A DNA stretch of 64,000 bases from positions 309,874-373,873 of the forward strand of contig JBAIAC010000162.1 in the NCBI GenBank assembly GCA_037349315.1. The letters run 5' to 3'. Position numbers and translations under genes: made by a program. Numbering within the stretch: the stretch's first letter is position 1; each line of letters begins with the position of its first letter. This document shows, one piece after another, positions 1 through 12,430 of this stretch. Below the pieces are notes generated by a model, which was not told where the DNA came from, ran no database searches, and saw nothing but the letters and a program-made list of their open reading frames with translations. This DNA comes from Chelydra serpentina (taxonomy: Eukaryota > Chordata > Testudines > Chelydridae).

Positions 1-1409
1 ATGCAAGGACCTTAAATACCTAGAAATGCTCCCCCTGGTCCTGTTTCATGATTCAATGCTGCAGTAATGCATGCAGCTCTCCCAACACTGTTTCTCAGGA
101 GAGTCAGGTGTCTGCAATGCCAGGCTTTGGGATGCTTTTGGAATACGTCCCCATCTCTTTTTTTATTGGAGTTCAAACATCCTCTAGCAGAAATATGGAG
201 AAATTACAACTGGACCGTGTACCAGCCGCTGGGCATAATGGATGAAGCCGGCCAGCCTTTAAAAAAGAATTTTTAGCAGACTTTTTGGATGCCTCTTTAA
301 AGTGACATTTCTGGCCTCCAGATCTCTGGGTGCGGAGTTGAGTGGCCCCACCCCTCTGCTCAATGAGCATTCCAGGGAGCATGTGACTCTTATAGTACAA
401 AAGCGTTATCGGTTTGCTGTTTACCCAAGACAAAAGTGTCCGCGTACTTCGCAAGCTTCGTGCCCGATCGCTGCACCACCTGCAGCTTTGTTTGAGTCCC
501 TGCTGCTGTTAATTTGCACCACGCTGAACCACCCTGTATCTGGAACCTACGCGTTCCTTCCACTTACCAGCTGTAGTTGTCTCACTTGGGTGCCAACGAC
601 CGTTAACACCCTAACGAGCAGCAGACTGCAGGAGTGGCTGCCCAGGCACATAGAACTAGGAGCCGGCAATGCAGTGGTGCCCACCATCACAAAGCATATT
701 GCTGCATTTTCTAAATTAAGCTTTATTGCTGGGTAATCTTGGACAAGTCACCCCTGCTCCCTGCCCCTCGCTTCCTCCCTGAACACTGGGGATCTCCGAA
801 AGAGACACTGCAATTCATCCCTAAGCTACCGGGCTCGATGCAGGAGTGGCTCTCTTGGAAGTCTGTAAAGAGCAGAGGAAGGACATCCAGGGCCTGAGCT
901 GTGTAGGCAGTGAACTCTCTCTCACTATTATTTTCACAGGCCAAGCCTTGTGGGATTCTAGTCCGTCTCTGCAGGAGGCAGCAGGACAGCCGAGGCTTTC
1001 ATCCAGGTTGGGGGTGTGCACAGCACGGGCGCGTGGGACAGAACAGCTGTGTGGGAAACGCCAAAGGCTGCCCCTCGGGTGCTGTCTGTGGGCGAAGGTT
1101 TCTAAGGCCGGAAGGGGCCATTGTGCTCTTCTGATCTGACCACCTCCTGGGTAGGGCAGCTGGGACAGATCCCACGTAACACCCGTTCTTCCACCGGATA
1201 ATTACTCATCCCTGCCTGTCCTCTCTCTGGGCAGCTAATGCTTAGAAACCACTCAGCAGGTAAGACAAGTGTCCTCTTCTTTCAGACCCACTTCTGTTCA
1301 TCCCCTCATCTATCGCCCCCCACCCCCAAAAATACCGTGGAAACCGGTTCCTGAGTGCTGGGCTGCCGCTAGTGCTTAATACTGCAAGTCTTTCCACCCT
1401 CCTGCCGTG
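1..1409. other. Non-coding DNA, nothing recognised
   Basis: I find no exon with splice signals, no RNA gene and no clear repeat here. Open frames are short and lack family resemblance. By position this is upstream flank or 5' UTR intron of SIPA1L3, whose first identified exon begins at 20644. Confidence 0.5.
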
Positions 1410-1417
1410 GACATCAG

Positions 1418-1633
1418 CAGGGCCAGCTTTAGGCCCGATTCCCTGGAATCGGGCCCCGCAACGTCCGTGTCGGGGGCCCCGCAACGTCCGTGTCGGGGGC
1501 CCCGCAACTTCTGGTGCTTTGGCGGCGCTTTGGCGGCAGCTCAATCGCTGCTGCTCTGTTCGGCGGCGTTTCGGCGGAGGGGCCCCGTCGCCACTGTTGG
1601 CATGGGGCCCTGCACTTCCTAAAGCCGGCCCTG
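1418..1633. mobile_element. Short hAT-type MITE with 8-bp target duplication
   Basis: A 216-bp non-coding element bounded by inverted ends: CAGGGCCAGCTTTAGG at the left, and the complement of CAGGGCCGGCTTTAGG at the right. It is flanked on both sides by the perfect 8-bp direct repeat GACATCAG (1410-1417 and 1634-1641). Terminal CAGGG and an 8-bp duplication are hallmarks of the hAT superfamily. Inside, a GGGGCCCCGCAAC-type unit is repeated about three times. There is no transposase frame, so the copy is non-autonomous. Confidence 0.85.
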
Positions 1634-1641
1634 GACATCAG

Positions 1642-2310
1642 CTCTCGACTCACTAACTCAACCAACAGCCCTGCCTTGTTAACTCATCCCTGATGGCGTG
1701 CGGGGGTTGGCTTTGTCTCCCTTATGATGCAGCTCTCCAGGACTAGAATGTTGTTAATCTGAGGCTTAATTTTGAGCAGACGTACCACAAAATTAAGACG
1801 ACCGTCTCGAAGGACGGTTAGAATTCTTCCTCTTGCTTGGTGGTTTTCTCTTTGGTGCCAACCTGTGAGTTGAGGGGAGGGCATGCCTCATGGCTAATTA
1901 GGCAGATGTTAACTATGTTGTCATCCTGGCGGTCAGAAGTGGCAATTGCAAAGTGCAAAGGTCTGGGCACACTGACTGCAGCGAGGTTGTTTCAGATGCC
2001 CGGCGGGGGAGTACTGAACTGTCAGGTCACGTGCATCGCATTTGCTGCTTTTAATGATTCCATTGTATTTTTTCCCGCACACCAAGGAACAATCGAGCTC
2101 TCCGTGCCATTCTTTCTCATCAGTACGGAGACTTTTCTGCTATGCCTGATTAGTCCCGTCTGTTTAATTACATCTGGTTGTACATAGCGCAGCAAACTGA
2201 GCCGCACCGCATGGTCGTCTTGCGCAGGTTTTTTATTAGCCCTCTGCATGCATGCACCAATGTGGGGGAGGGAATAGGCCATTGCTGCAGAAGAGTTTCT
2301 TTTCCGGTTT
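1642..2310. other. Non-coding stretch, nothing recognised
   Basis: Unique-looking sequence between the hAT MITE and a LINE tail. No supported exon or repeat. Confidence 0.4.
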
Positions 2311-2765
2311 CCCCAGGAATTTATATATTACTAGACAGGTCAAGAGAGGGAAAAGACCAAGGGAAAGGCAGCAAATTCAAAACTGATCAAGGGAAATACT
2401 TTTTCACACAAAGTATAGCCAGACTAGGGAACTCATTGCCATAAGACGTCATTCAGGCCAAGAATTTAGCACGATTCAAAGAGGGATTGGACATTTATAT
2501 GCATAACAAGACTATCCAGAGTTGTTCTAGTTAATGCTAACAACATTTGGAAGGGATATTAACCTCCTGCTTCCAGGCTTATGTTGGTCGCTAGTTATTA
2601 GAGATCAGGATGAGGCCTAATGCAGGGGGACAGATTATCCCACAACTGCTACTGTGAGGTTCTTGCACCTTCCTCTGAAACGTCTGTTTCTGGCTACTGT
2701 CTGAGACAGGACACTGGGCTAAATGGGCCTCCAATCTAATCCAGTCAGGAAACTGCTGTGTTGCT
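2311..2765 (+). mobile_element. LINE 3' tail (CR1-type)
   Basis: The stretch contains the phrases seen in reptile CR1-type LINE 3' ends: GGGAACTCATTGCCA, GAGGGATTGGACATTTATAT, a run ending GTTCTTGCACCTTCCTCTGA, and GGGCTAAATGGGCCTCC. It reads in the + direction and is 5'-truncated with no long frame. A second, more decayed copy of the same tail lies at 15135-15480, which supports a dispersed family. Confidence 0.65.
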
Positions 2766-3448
2766 GAAACTTACAATGATGTGAGTTTGCTCCATTTTTC
2801 TCCTCTCCCCTTCCCACCCTGTACCTGTGTGACAAAAATAAATCCATCAATCCCTTGACTCGTAGGGTCTCAGGATGGGATTGCAAATAGGTATGGCTGT
2901 CAACTTGCCCTTCTCGTGTTGCTAAATGGAAAGAGGGTACCTGTTTGGAAAAGGTTGTAAAACCTCCTCCTTAAATGTTTGATGCTTTTGGAGAAAGGTT
3001 GCAGTGGGATCTGGTAATCTCCGAGAGAGGGCTGCATTTGCATCCTTGGCTAAAGAGGAAGCTGATCACTCTATCTTTTGTTCATTTGTTAAAAAGCAGT
3101 CACTGAATTTAGTGCTGGGCCCTCCCTCTCCCATGAAAACGGGGTCATTACAGAGGTAGTATTAGGAGGGGAAGGCAGATGAATTTTCTAAGTGTACAGT
3201 TTGACTCCATGTAGTTTCCCCTGAAGATGAAAGCTACAGTGAACACAAGCACACATTGGAACCGTGGAGAGAGTTTGCGATTGCGGTGACTTTTGATCAG
3301 AACCGTGTTGATCCATCACATGGATCACACCGAGGAGAACAGGCGGTCAGCGTCTTCACACCCAGGTCAGGAGCTGGGCTGAGATGCTGGCGCTGTGGGA
3401 ACTGCTGCATGCACAGCACTTCTGAGCAATTGGGTTACTTCCCAGTGG
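2766..3448. other. Non-coding stretch, nothing recognised
   Basis: No exon, RNA gene or repeat that I can support. Confidence 0.4.
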
Positions 3449-3453
3449 GGTGG

Positions 3454-3885
3454 TGTGATGGAGTAGAGAGCGAGATGGATCTGACCTGGGAGGCTGCATT
3501 GGGACAGGCTGCATCGGGAATGCGAGACTTTACCTGAGGCTGTAACATGAGCCAGGACGGGGGTTGGGAGGTGACACCTTTGGCTGGGAGAATGGTAAAA
3601 GGCTAGAGGAGGGGCCCCGGGGGAGGGGAAGAGCCTGCTGGAGGTTTGGCTGTTTTTTTAGTCAGTTTGGAGCTGGGTGGTGAAACGCAGGGAGCCCCAG
3701 AGCTGGGGTCTAAGCTCCCTGCCCCCCAGAAGGCCCCAGCTGAGGGGTCCTGGTCATACTTACAAGCTCTGTTTGGACTCTTTCCTGACAACCCTAATAA
3801 ACCTTCTGTTCTACTGGCTGGCTGAGAGTCACATTGAATCCCGGGAAGAGGGGTGCAGGACCTGACTCCCCCACGCTCCGTGACA
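3454..3885 (+). mobile_element. Solo LTR, copy A
   Basis: A 432-bp LTR with TGTGATGGAG at the start and CTCCGTGACA at the end, which are near-perfect inverted termini. The 5-bp target duplication GGTGG lies at 3449-3453 and 3886-3890. A polyadenylation signal AATAAA at 3796-3801, followed by a short U5-like tail, gives the orientation. There is no internal region, so this is a recombinational solo LTR. It is the same family as copies at 28949, 40367, 55619 and 56817. The 5-bp duplication and TGT..ACA ends fit Ty3/gypsy or a similar LTR element; no protein is available to decide. Confidence 0.88.
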
Positions 3886-3904
3886 GGTGGCTTCAGCACA
3901 AGTG

Positions 3905-4270
3905 ATGATGAGAAATAGTAAAGGTTCGGAACACCTGCCTTCTCGCGAGAGACTCCAGGAGCTCACTCTGTTCAGCTTAGCAAAGAGAAGGCTCGGGTGT
4001 GACTAGATCGACCAATGCAGGGAACAGAAATGTGTCTAATGAGACCCAATGGCTGAAAATTGAAGCTAGAGAATTCAGACAGGCAATGGGCACACATTTT
4101 TAACAGGGTGGGTAATTAACCAGTGAAACAATTTCCCAAGGGGTGTGGTGGATTCTCCACCATTGGCCATTTTGAAATCAAGACGAGGTGTTTTTCAAAA
4201 AGCTCTGCTCTAAGTTCAGACAGGAATTAAGTCATGGGAGTCCTGTGGCCTGTGTTACACAGGAGCTTGG
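3905..4270 (+). mobile_element. Decayed LINE (CR1-like) 3' fragment
   Basis: Phrases such as GAGACTCCAGGAGCTCACTC, CAATTTCCCAAGGGGTGTGG, TGGATTCTCCACC and CTGTGGCCTGTGTTACACAG are typical of CR1-like LINE 3' regions in reptiles. It is truncated and carries no frame. A related last piece (CAGGAGGTCAGACTA) occurs alone near 17560. Confidence 0.55.
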
Positions 4271-5309
4271 CTTTATGGTCTGCGAATCGGTGCCTAACCA
4301 AGAATGGTGGGGTCTAACCTGAGGCCCCTAGGTTTGTTCACAAGACATGTTGGCCCTGCCCGTCAGCAGTTGGGGTTGCATTTTAAAGAGCTGTGCGTGC
4401 TCGTGTCTCACGAGAGCCATAATTCTGCCGGCCCCGGAGTGTATTCGTGACCTTGCTGAGTAAATGGATCCATTGAGGAGAGGACTTCAGATCCCCAGCG
4501 CCACTCGGCGCTCCCAAATGGGTAACCCTGAAGCCGTGATAAAATAACGGGCTGTTCCCAGCCCCCGGGTTGCTGAGGGAAGCCTGTTAGCGATTGGAAA
4601 TTCATTCGCTGATATGCTCCTTCACAAAGGTCAGAGATGCGAATCGATGTGTATTGAATTTCCGTCGCTGTGAAGTGTGTCAGCCAAGCTGACAGGACTC
4701 CCAACACCTGGCTGCAAACAGCCCCAAGAATTGGCTTCCTTCCCCCAGCTTTTCCCGGCTTGTGTACTTGGAAGCGATTTCCAGCGCTCCTGAGAAAAGC
4801 ACAGCTCCCTTGCCAGCTGCCAGGAGGTTCACCGAGCAGCTCTCGAAGTTGGGATAACAGGCGCATGACAGTGGGAAGTAGTGTCATAGATGGGCCGTGG
4901 GATTTTCCTTCCCTGAAGGTAGGGCTCTGATTTAAACTGTTAAATGTCCAGATTAAACCCACAGTGATCCATAATCCGGTTAGGATTCAGTGATTCTGCA
5001 GCTGGGGACAGCGCCTGGGTTTGGTCAGTTGCTGCCTGCCGGGTAGCACTGCAGGACGGCTTGGATGCTGCTGGAGGAGGAAGGGTGTTGTGCCTTCAGG
5101 TCTGGAAGGCCTGGGTGTGCTGGGACCAGAGCTAGCCAAAGGGGCGGTTGGTCACCCTTGCTAATCAGTCAGCTAGCTGCTTGCTGTGTCTTAATGTAGT
5201 GCACTCCCTGAGCTCCTCCTCTCGTCCTGCTCAGGTGTGTCTCTAGCCTCTTCCTGCCACGCTGCCTGGATCTGTATAGACCATCCCGTTTGGGGTGCCC
5301 CTTCTGGGA
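4271..5309. other. Non-coding stretch, nothing recognised
   Basis: No supported gene or repeat. A 184-codon frame on the - strand (4408-4962) has no splice context and no family resemblance, and I do not call it. Confidence 0.4.
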
Positions 5310-5430
5310 CCTTTGCCTACCTGTCTGCTCACCCTTCGACTCCGAGCTCCTCAAGGCAGGAGCCATCTCTTCCTCTATGTCTGGAAAGCACCTAGTCCCG
5401 TTTGGGCACCCCTTGCTCCAAACGACACTG
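5310..5430 (+). mobile_element. SINE 3' part (MIR/CORE-SINE-like)
   Basis: The phrase GAGCTCCTCAAGGCAGGAGC followed by CATCTCTTCCTCTATGTCTG and GAAAGCACCTAGTCC is the usual 3' segment of the MIR-like SINE found throughout this window. The tRNA-like head is missing. Confidence 0.6.
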
Positions 5431-6639
5431 AACGACTTGGCTCCGTTTTCATCATGTTTGGAGCTGGTGATACACACCTCAGTTACCCTGGGGGGACGTT
5501 GTTCTCCCGCTGGGGCAGGAGGTGCCTGTGACCGTATTTGCCACTGCACATCACAGCGGAGTTACCAGGGGGCTTTTGTTTTGACTGGAATTGATTATCG
5601 GCAAGCTCCAAACTTTTCCACTTGGTTTTTAGAGACAGTCTTCTTTCCTTGCAGTTCTTTGGGACTCTTCGTACTTTGCCATGGGATCACTGCTTTGCCC
5701 TCTAATGATCAGGAGCAACAAATTCCTTTGACTATTTGTTTGAGTCCCAAATTAAATCTGACACTGTGATTTCCTTACTTAGGATGTAGCAAATAGGTCA
5801 GCGCAGTGTTAGATGATTTTGCATGAAGGTTGTCATCTCTAATTATCTCTGGAACACTTCACCCACTTCTGCAGTCTCAGATCCCTGCAGTTATATCATT
5901 TTCCAGGGTGCTGCTTGCTTTCTTTGAGGGTTCTTTGGCACGTTTCCAGGGGAGCTGTCAGTTGACTCTAGTGATTGTGCAGAAGTATTTAATAAAGGCT
6001 GCACAGAACAGATAACATCCAGCTTGAACCCGGGGTGACTGAGCTAATTCATCTGCTCGGAAACAAACGGCCAGTTGAAAGGGAGATTCCCCCAGGGAAT
6101 ACTCAAGCATGGCTGAGTTTTCCCTTATCCCTAATCCTGCTGTTCTCATGCTAGGACTGAGTCTCTGCCGTCGGCTCTGCCCATTGGCTCTTCCTGCGCT
6201 CACACAGCCAGGCAATCACCAGAATCCTTTTCTGCGGCAGCTTCCTAGGGAGCCTCTGCCACTTGTGTTCGATGAATTGGTCAGTTTCCATTAATAATGC
6301 AACGCAGAGCTCTCTCCAGGTGCCCTCCTCTGGGAATCTTCAGCTGAGCAGGGGGGCTGACTGCGCCTTACCAGTCTCCCCCTTCTCCCGGTGCCCAACG
6401 CTGCTTTCCTAGCCTCGGATTTGTTAGTAAGATGCATTGCCCTTCCTCCACAACCCCGAGAGGCAATAGCCCACCTCACAGTGATCTGACTGGAGAAGGG
6501 GCTTGTCCTTTTTAGGGTCAGGTGGCTACTAGAACTCACTGGGTGAAATCCTGGACTCACTGAATTCAGTGGCAAAACTTCCATTGACTCTGAAATCTGG
6601 ATTTCGCCCTAGATCTCATCTCTTAGGTACTTTACGTTG

Positions 6640-6800
6640 CCCCAGTGACCCTAGCGGCTGAGCACCGCACCGTCATTACCACATTCATCTTCCCAGCGCC
6701 CCAGTGCGGGAGTGCAGGGCTGTTATCCCCCTGTCACCGAGACTAAGTGACTAGCCAGGGTCACCCAGGGCGTCTGTGGCAGAGCACGGAATTGAACCAT
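6640..6800 (-). mobile_element. MIR-like SINE, antisense fragment
   Basis: Read on the - strand, this has the pieces of a MIR-type SINE body: a B-box-like stretch near 6785, a TCTGCCACAGA-type phrase, GGGTGACCCTGGCTAGTCAC, and a decayed CORE. It is old and incomplete. Confidence 0.5.
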
Positions 6801-9800
6801 TTCTTGTTTTCGGTTGAGCTTGCCCTTACAAGGGATCTGATCGCCTCGTTATTGGATATCTGTGTTGCCGCTTTCAAAAGTTGTCAGAAGTTCCCTACAG
6901 CTGTGACTCAAGCGCTGAGGATGTGGCATGCAAATGCCATGCAGCGACTGCTGAAAATGTCACAACGAATTGTTCAGCTACAGCGATCTGCCCGTGGGCT
7001 CGCTTGCGAAGGGTTGCTAGTGAGCTCTACGTGTTTTCATAATCCTGAAGGACAGCTCCTGGGGTGGCAGATGGAAGGAGTTTGGATGGAGGTTCATGCT
7101 GCTGCTTCCTGTGTAATATCCTAGAGGTAACATGAGTGGTGTGCAGCCTGGCTGCGTGGTAAGGCCTGAGGCCATGTGGAGCAGATAATAGACGGAGGAT
7201 TAAGAGCCTGGCAATCCACCTTTTAAGGGTTTTGTTTGGGGTTAATTTTGCTCTTGGCTTTTTCCATGTTTGCTTGTTTGTCTGCACAGATCGCAGCAGG
7301 AAGAGTCCCAGAACTCCAACTGCATTAAATAAAACATGAGAGATGAGCAATCCCCGTTTAAATGTAAGAGCTCAGAAAAGTTTGGGCCCGAGATATAGCT
7401 AGATGTAAATGTCTGTCTGTCTCGCCTTGCTACACGCCAATTCACCCAGCGAGGCCTGGTCTACCCCCAGTTCCAGCAGTGTTAACTAACGGTGTGTTTT
7501 GTAAATGGATTTAACCTGCTGCAAGCCTTGTGCAGACACTCTTCCGTCTGGCTGTCAGTTCCTTTCAGATGTAGGCTGAATGGCTAGTAGTCAGGTTAAG
7601 TAGAGCAGGGGACACCCCCCAGTTTTAGTTAAATCTGTGCAATCTTTGTGTGAGGACCAGAGAAGCACCACCAATTCCAGCACTGTGCGCTGCTCTGTGA
7701 TTTCACAGTGGGGCGCTCTGGGATGGGTTCGTTGCCTTGGAGGAGTTCTCAGCGGTGCGCTCCGCAGGCACCATCTGGCCAGTCAGCGGGGCTGGCGGGG
7801 CTTTTCCGTGGCAGCTGAGCCTTGCCTCGATTGGGATGCAGGGTGTGGCTGGAACATGCTAGCCAACCCCTCTTCCCCAAGTGGAAGCAAGGCCTGGGCC
7901 CAGCAGGGTGAGGGGCAGGGCCCATCTCCGCATCGGGTCCCTTCCTTGGGCTTGGTGTTGGGCTTTTATGGGGCTCCCCCCTGCAGACACTCTCTGCTCA
8001 TTGGAAGCGGCTCCCGGGCGGCTGGGGGCTCGTGCTGGGAACGGAGCAGTGGGGTGGGTGGAGCGGTGCGCGGTGAAGCAGCCTGTTTGCTGTGCGAAGG
8101 AATATTTGCATAGCAGGTGGTGGCGACTGACAGAAGGGAGCAGAGTTGGACTGCACGCGCCCTGCCACCTACCAGCGCTTAGCACCCCCGTCGTCTGCTG
8201 CTGCTAGAGGCCCGCAGCTGTGGGCAAGGGGCAGGGCAGTGCCCGTGTGACAGGGAACCGCCCGTACAAGTGCCTGGCGGTGCTCCAACCCAGGCTGGAT
8301 CTAGGCTGTTTGTCGTCTCCTCTTGGGTTCCGATTCCTATTCACAGTAGTGGAAGGCACACCAGTCTGGTTTCCAGTGGGCATGCAAAACGGCAGGGTGT
8401 GTGGGGGTGTGTGGGGGTGTGGTGGGAGAGGGAGGGACGGACGGACAGTGGCAAACAAGGAGGGTGCAAGATGGGCGTGAGGTATTGCACCCATCTGTAC
8501 CCGCTGTGGCACTGCAGATCTGTGAGTTCACTGCACATGCCCTGTGTGGGGCAGACAGAGGTTGTCGGGCAGCGGGTGTGATCCAGGGAGATGCTGAGCA
8601 CCTTGGCACCCACTGAAGTCGGTGGGAGTTAAAGGCACCCACCCTGGCAGGGCCAGCCCAGAGGAAGGGGCATGCAGAGCGCTGGGTGAGCTAGGAGCAG
8701 CTGTCAGGGCTATGCAACCTCGCCCTGAGAGAAATGCTGCTAAAACTCGCCCCTCCCATCTCCCTGGGCAGGAGAGAGACTCCAGAGCCCCAGCATCACC
8801 CCATGGGTGACTGCAAACTGGGCGTGCCGGGGGGGGGCGGGGGCAGCGCGCGGTCTGTATAACTGGGCAGCTCTCCCCTACCCCACGAGTGGTGTGTGCC
8901 GGCTTCGTGGAATGAGTCGTCCCAATGGCTCAGCTTGGCTGAGGCCAGGTGGAGAGTTGGGGGTCCGGTCAGCCCTTCGGATCCATAGGCTGGAGTCCTT
9001 GTGCAGCCAGGCACATGACTGCTAGGGGGCAAACAGGCCCTGTCTCATCTTGCTGTGGGGTGTGTCGCTGGACAGGCTGCCGGGCAGCAGAACAAGGCCC
9101 GGGAATCTGAAATCTGGGCAGAGGCTGGCAGGCAGCACTAGCTGCCGCGTTCGGTCCCTGCTCTCACTGCACCTCCCTGCCTTTATTAGCCCATTGCAAA
9201 CCTGGGATCCGAAAGTGACTTCCCCTGGGGGTTGAAGGTCAGTCCATGCTGTGCAGTGCTCTGAAGCTGGCAACGGCTACGGGAACGCTAAACCGTCGTT
9301 CTTACAGGGACTTGGCCCTGCCCCGTAACGGAGTGTGGAACGTCCGCGTGCTGCTCTGCGCTGCTCTAAGTGAGCACCCCGAGGACAGGCCCCCACCGGC
9401 TTGGGGCGCTTCTCACAGCCTCTGTCTGCTGTTTGAATCACTGTCCCCCTCGACCACGCTGCCACCTCTGGGGATTGTAGCACTGGTCTCGAGGCCTCTG
9501 TGGCACGTGTCTGGGCGCCTGGGACCCCATCCCCACCCCCCCACCGCTCCAGAGAACCAGCCATGCTGGGTGTCTACCTTAAAACCCCAGCGCCTGGAGT
9601 CAGATGAATGTGAGAATCTCAGCTTGCGTTTCAAGGAAAAGTAAGTGTCTAGCCCTCATGGATGTGGTGAAAAGAATGCAAATGGGACCGCTTCAGGCTA
9701 TACCCCAGGGATGTATCCTTGTTATTGATCAGGATTTTCGGGCCTGACTCCCAGTGAACATTTTGAGGTTGGCAACAGCACCGAAATGCTGTGTCCCCTT

Positions 9801-12355
9801 CCTGCGTGCAGCGCAGGGGACTGGGGGTTTGCCAGCAGCCGGAGCAGCAGTGAGCCGGCAGGTTCAGCGTGTAGCAGCCGGGGGGGTGATGTGATGTACC
9901 CGCGCTAGCTGTGGGGCGGGCGCCAGCGTGGGCTGCACACGGGAGTACGTGCCGGGGCGGGCTGGCCTCGCGTCTGGTTTTAGCGAGGTAGGTAGTGCAG
10001 GTCTGTCTACACGAGCTGCCAACCGCACTGAGTGCAGTGCGGCGTTCCGGTGCCTCTGCTGGGGCCCTGCTTTCCCCAAGGCCTGGCTCCACCTCGGCAT
10101 CCGGGGACCCCTCCCGGTGCCTGGCTGCTCCCGGGCACCTCACCTCTGCGCCTGTGTAAGTCTAAGCCAGGTGCACCCCCCCTTTGCTGGGAAACCAGCG
10201 GGATCCTGGGTGCAGTCACACCAGCAATTGTGTGGGTTACCTCCCCACTGCCCTGGCACCTGCTCCCAGCCACGTGGGCCATCTCTGGTCACCTGGGAGT
10301 TGCATTATGTCTTGTCCCTTCCAGCAGCTGCTGCTCCTTCCGTGGTGAGGTGCCTTTCCTCTGCCGCTGGCCTCAGGGCTTCAGCTTGGTTATTGGCCTG
10401 CGAGCTAGCGTCCTCCTGCACCTCTCCTGTCTCCCTCACAGCCTTGGAGGGCAGAGAGACACACACCCAGCTTCCAGGGTGGGGTGTGACAGTGAGAGGA
10501 GGGAGGTTCCCAGGCATGGCCAGCATGCCTGGTCTGCTAGAAGTGAAGACAGCGACCTGAGAGCGACTAACTGGGGCCTCGGCGGGCCCGCGGGACGTTC
10601 CCAAGCTCACGGGCTTGTTTGATCTTGTGATAGTGCTGCTGGATTCGGTACCAGCAGCTGCAGGCATGGCAGCATTGTCTCCAGTTTCCTCCCTGCTCCA
10701 GCTGCTGAGAGCAAGACGCCAGGATTCCTAGCTGAACAGATGTGGTTCAGCACGGTGTAGAATTTGAAAATATAGTGCACCAAAATGGAAACTTTCAGTG
10801 AACTCCCTGTTTGCACTGAACACAGCTGCCTTCAGCGCGGACAGGAGTGTTCAGCGTTATCATTTGGGGGTAGAAACCTCGCTGCTCTATCAGACCGATC
10901 CAGGTTGCTCTGGAAAACGAAGCAATCAACTCTGAAGACTTGACAGCCTTCATTGGACAGCAGCGTGTCACTGTTCGAGCATTACGTGCCCGTGCACCAG
11001 AGTGGGGCTGATTGCACGCGTGCAAGGAGCCTGTTTGCCATCAAACCTAGCAAAGGGGCTTTGCAAAGCTCTCGGCTCTGAAGCGCAGCCCTGAGGTGTA
11101 GGGCAAGCCCACAGCTGCTGCTGCAGAGCTCTCTGGTTACTGGTAATGTCTCTTCCCTCGTCCTTGCGGCGTGGACAGGGAGTACGTTTTGATTCAGGCG
11201 AGGTTTGGGGCAGCTGTCTCATCATGAAAGCTGCTTGCTGGATGGCTTGTCACCCTGTGACTGGAATCTTCCCTCTGCCTCCCCTTCAGAAAGGAGATTC
11301 TAGCGTTAACAGCCCATCTCTGGATGGCTCTGGAACAGGTTCCTTGCACTGCCTGTAAACAACATACAGGATGTGCCCTCGGTAACTTGACTTGGATGGT
11401 TTCCTCTGAGGACTGCGCCCTTAGCAAATATGCCATTTGGGAAAATGCCTTCGGGGGCGTTGAAAGCTGGCTCCACGCTGCTGCGTCGGACGAAATCTCC
11501 ACGTACTTACCCCTCTGACTGACTTCTGAGCGTCTGTGTCGGCAGCTCCCCCCAGCCCCTCCCCAGTCTCATGTTTGCTAACTGCAGCTAACAGCCATTT
11601 TTGTTGTGTTTGCCTATGGTTAGTGCTTCCCAGATTGCACATGTCACAGAAACCAGAGGGGCAGACCCTGCCTTGGGCAGGTCAGCCAGGCATGCCTTCT
11701 GGCGCAGGTTTGGGGGAGGAGGTAAAGCCCGGAATAAAGATTTGCCAGGTTCTCCTAGAACACAGGGGGCTCGGTTCACCTGCACCCAGGGCACAGGGGT
11801 CCAAAATGCTGCCAGGTCAGTGTGGTTGGTTCATACTTGCTGTGCGCTCGGGGAAGGACTGCGCAAGGTGCAGGACAATAGCAAGCTCTTGGCCCCTGTT
11901 GGGAGCTTAGGCTGAAATTTTCCAAGGGGACTAGAGGAGTTGGGCACCCAGACTCCATTGGAGTTCGGTTGGGCCCTAAGGGTCTGATCCAAACCCCATT
12001 GAAATCAACGGGGCTCTGCCATCGGCTGGATCTGGATCAGGCCTGATTCCCGTATTCTCCCTTGTGTCAGTGAGCTGTCTTTCGGCTCAGCGCAGTGCTT
12101 CAGGGAGCTCTGTCAGCCCGCTGGGCTGGGGGCGGGGGTCTGGCCCACACTGCGTGCTGTAGCTAGCCGCTGTGTTCAGCTGCCTGTGTGCTGGGGCTTT
12201 CTGTGCCTGACCACCGCTCCGAGGGGGCGCTCGTGACTCCGGGCGGGGACACCCACCTCGGGGTGGCACGTGAGGAGCCCTCCAGGAGGGGCGTGCGCTT
12301 TGCAGAGTGTGTGTGGGGAGAGCTGGCAAACCTTGGCAACGCTGCGCTGGGGACG
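6801..12355. other. Long non-coding stretch, mostly unassigned
   Basis: GC-rich sequence with many chance open frames on both strands. None shows conserved residues, splice sites in phase, or a family I know. It probably belongs to a 5' UTR intron of SIPA1L3. A short GGTGTGTGGG simple repeat lies at 8394-8425. I find no RNA gene. Confidence 0.4.
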
Positions 12356-12430
12356 TGAGCGTTCTCTTTGTTCTGGGTTTGCACAGTGCCTAGCGCCGTC
12401 GGGTCCCGGTCCGTGGCGGGGGCTCCCGGG
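12356..12430 (+). mobile_element. SINE tail fragment
   Basis: CACAGTGCCTAGCGCCGTCG followed by GGTCCCGGTCCGTGGCGGGG resembles the 3' end of the MIR-like SINE (a CACCTAGCACAATGGGG-type tail), here GC-shifted. Confidence 0.5.
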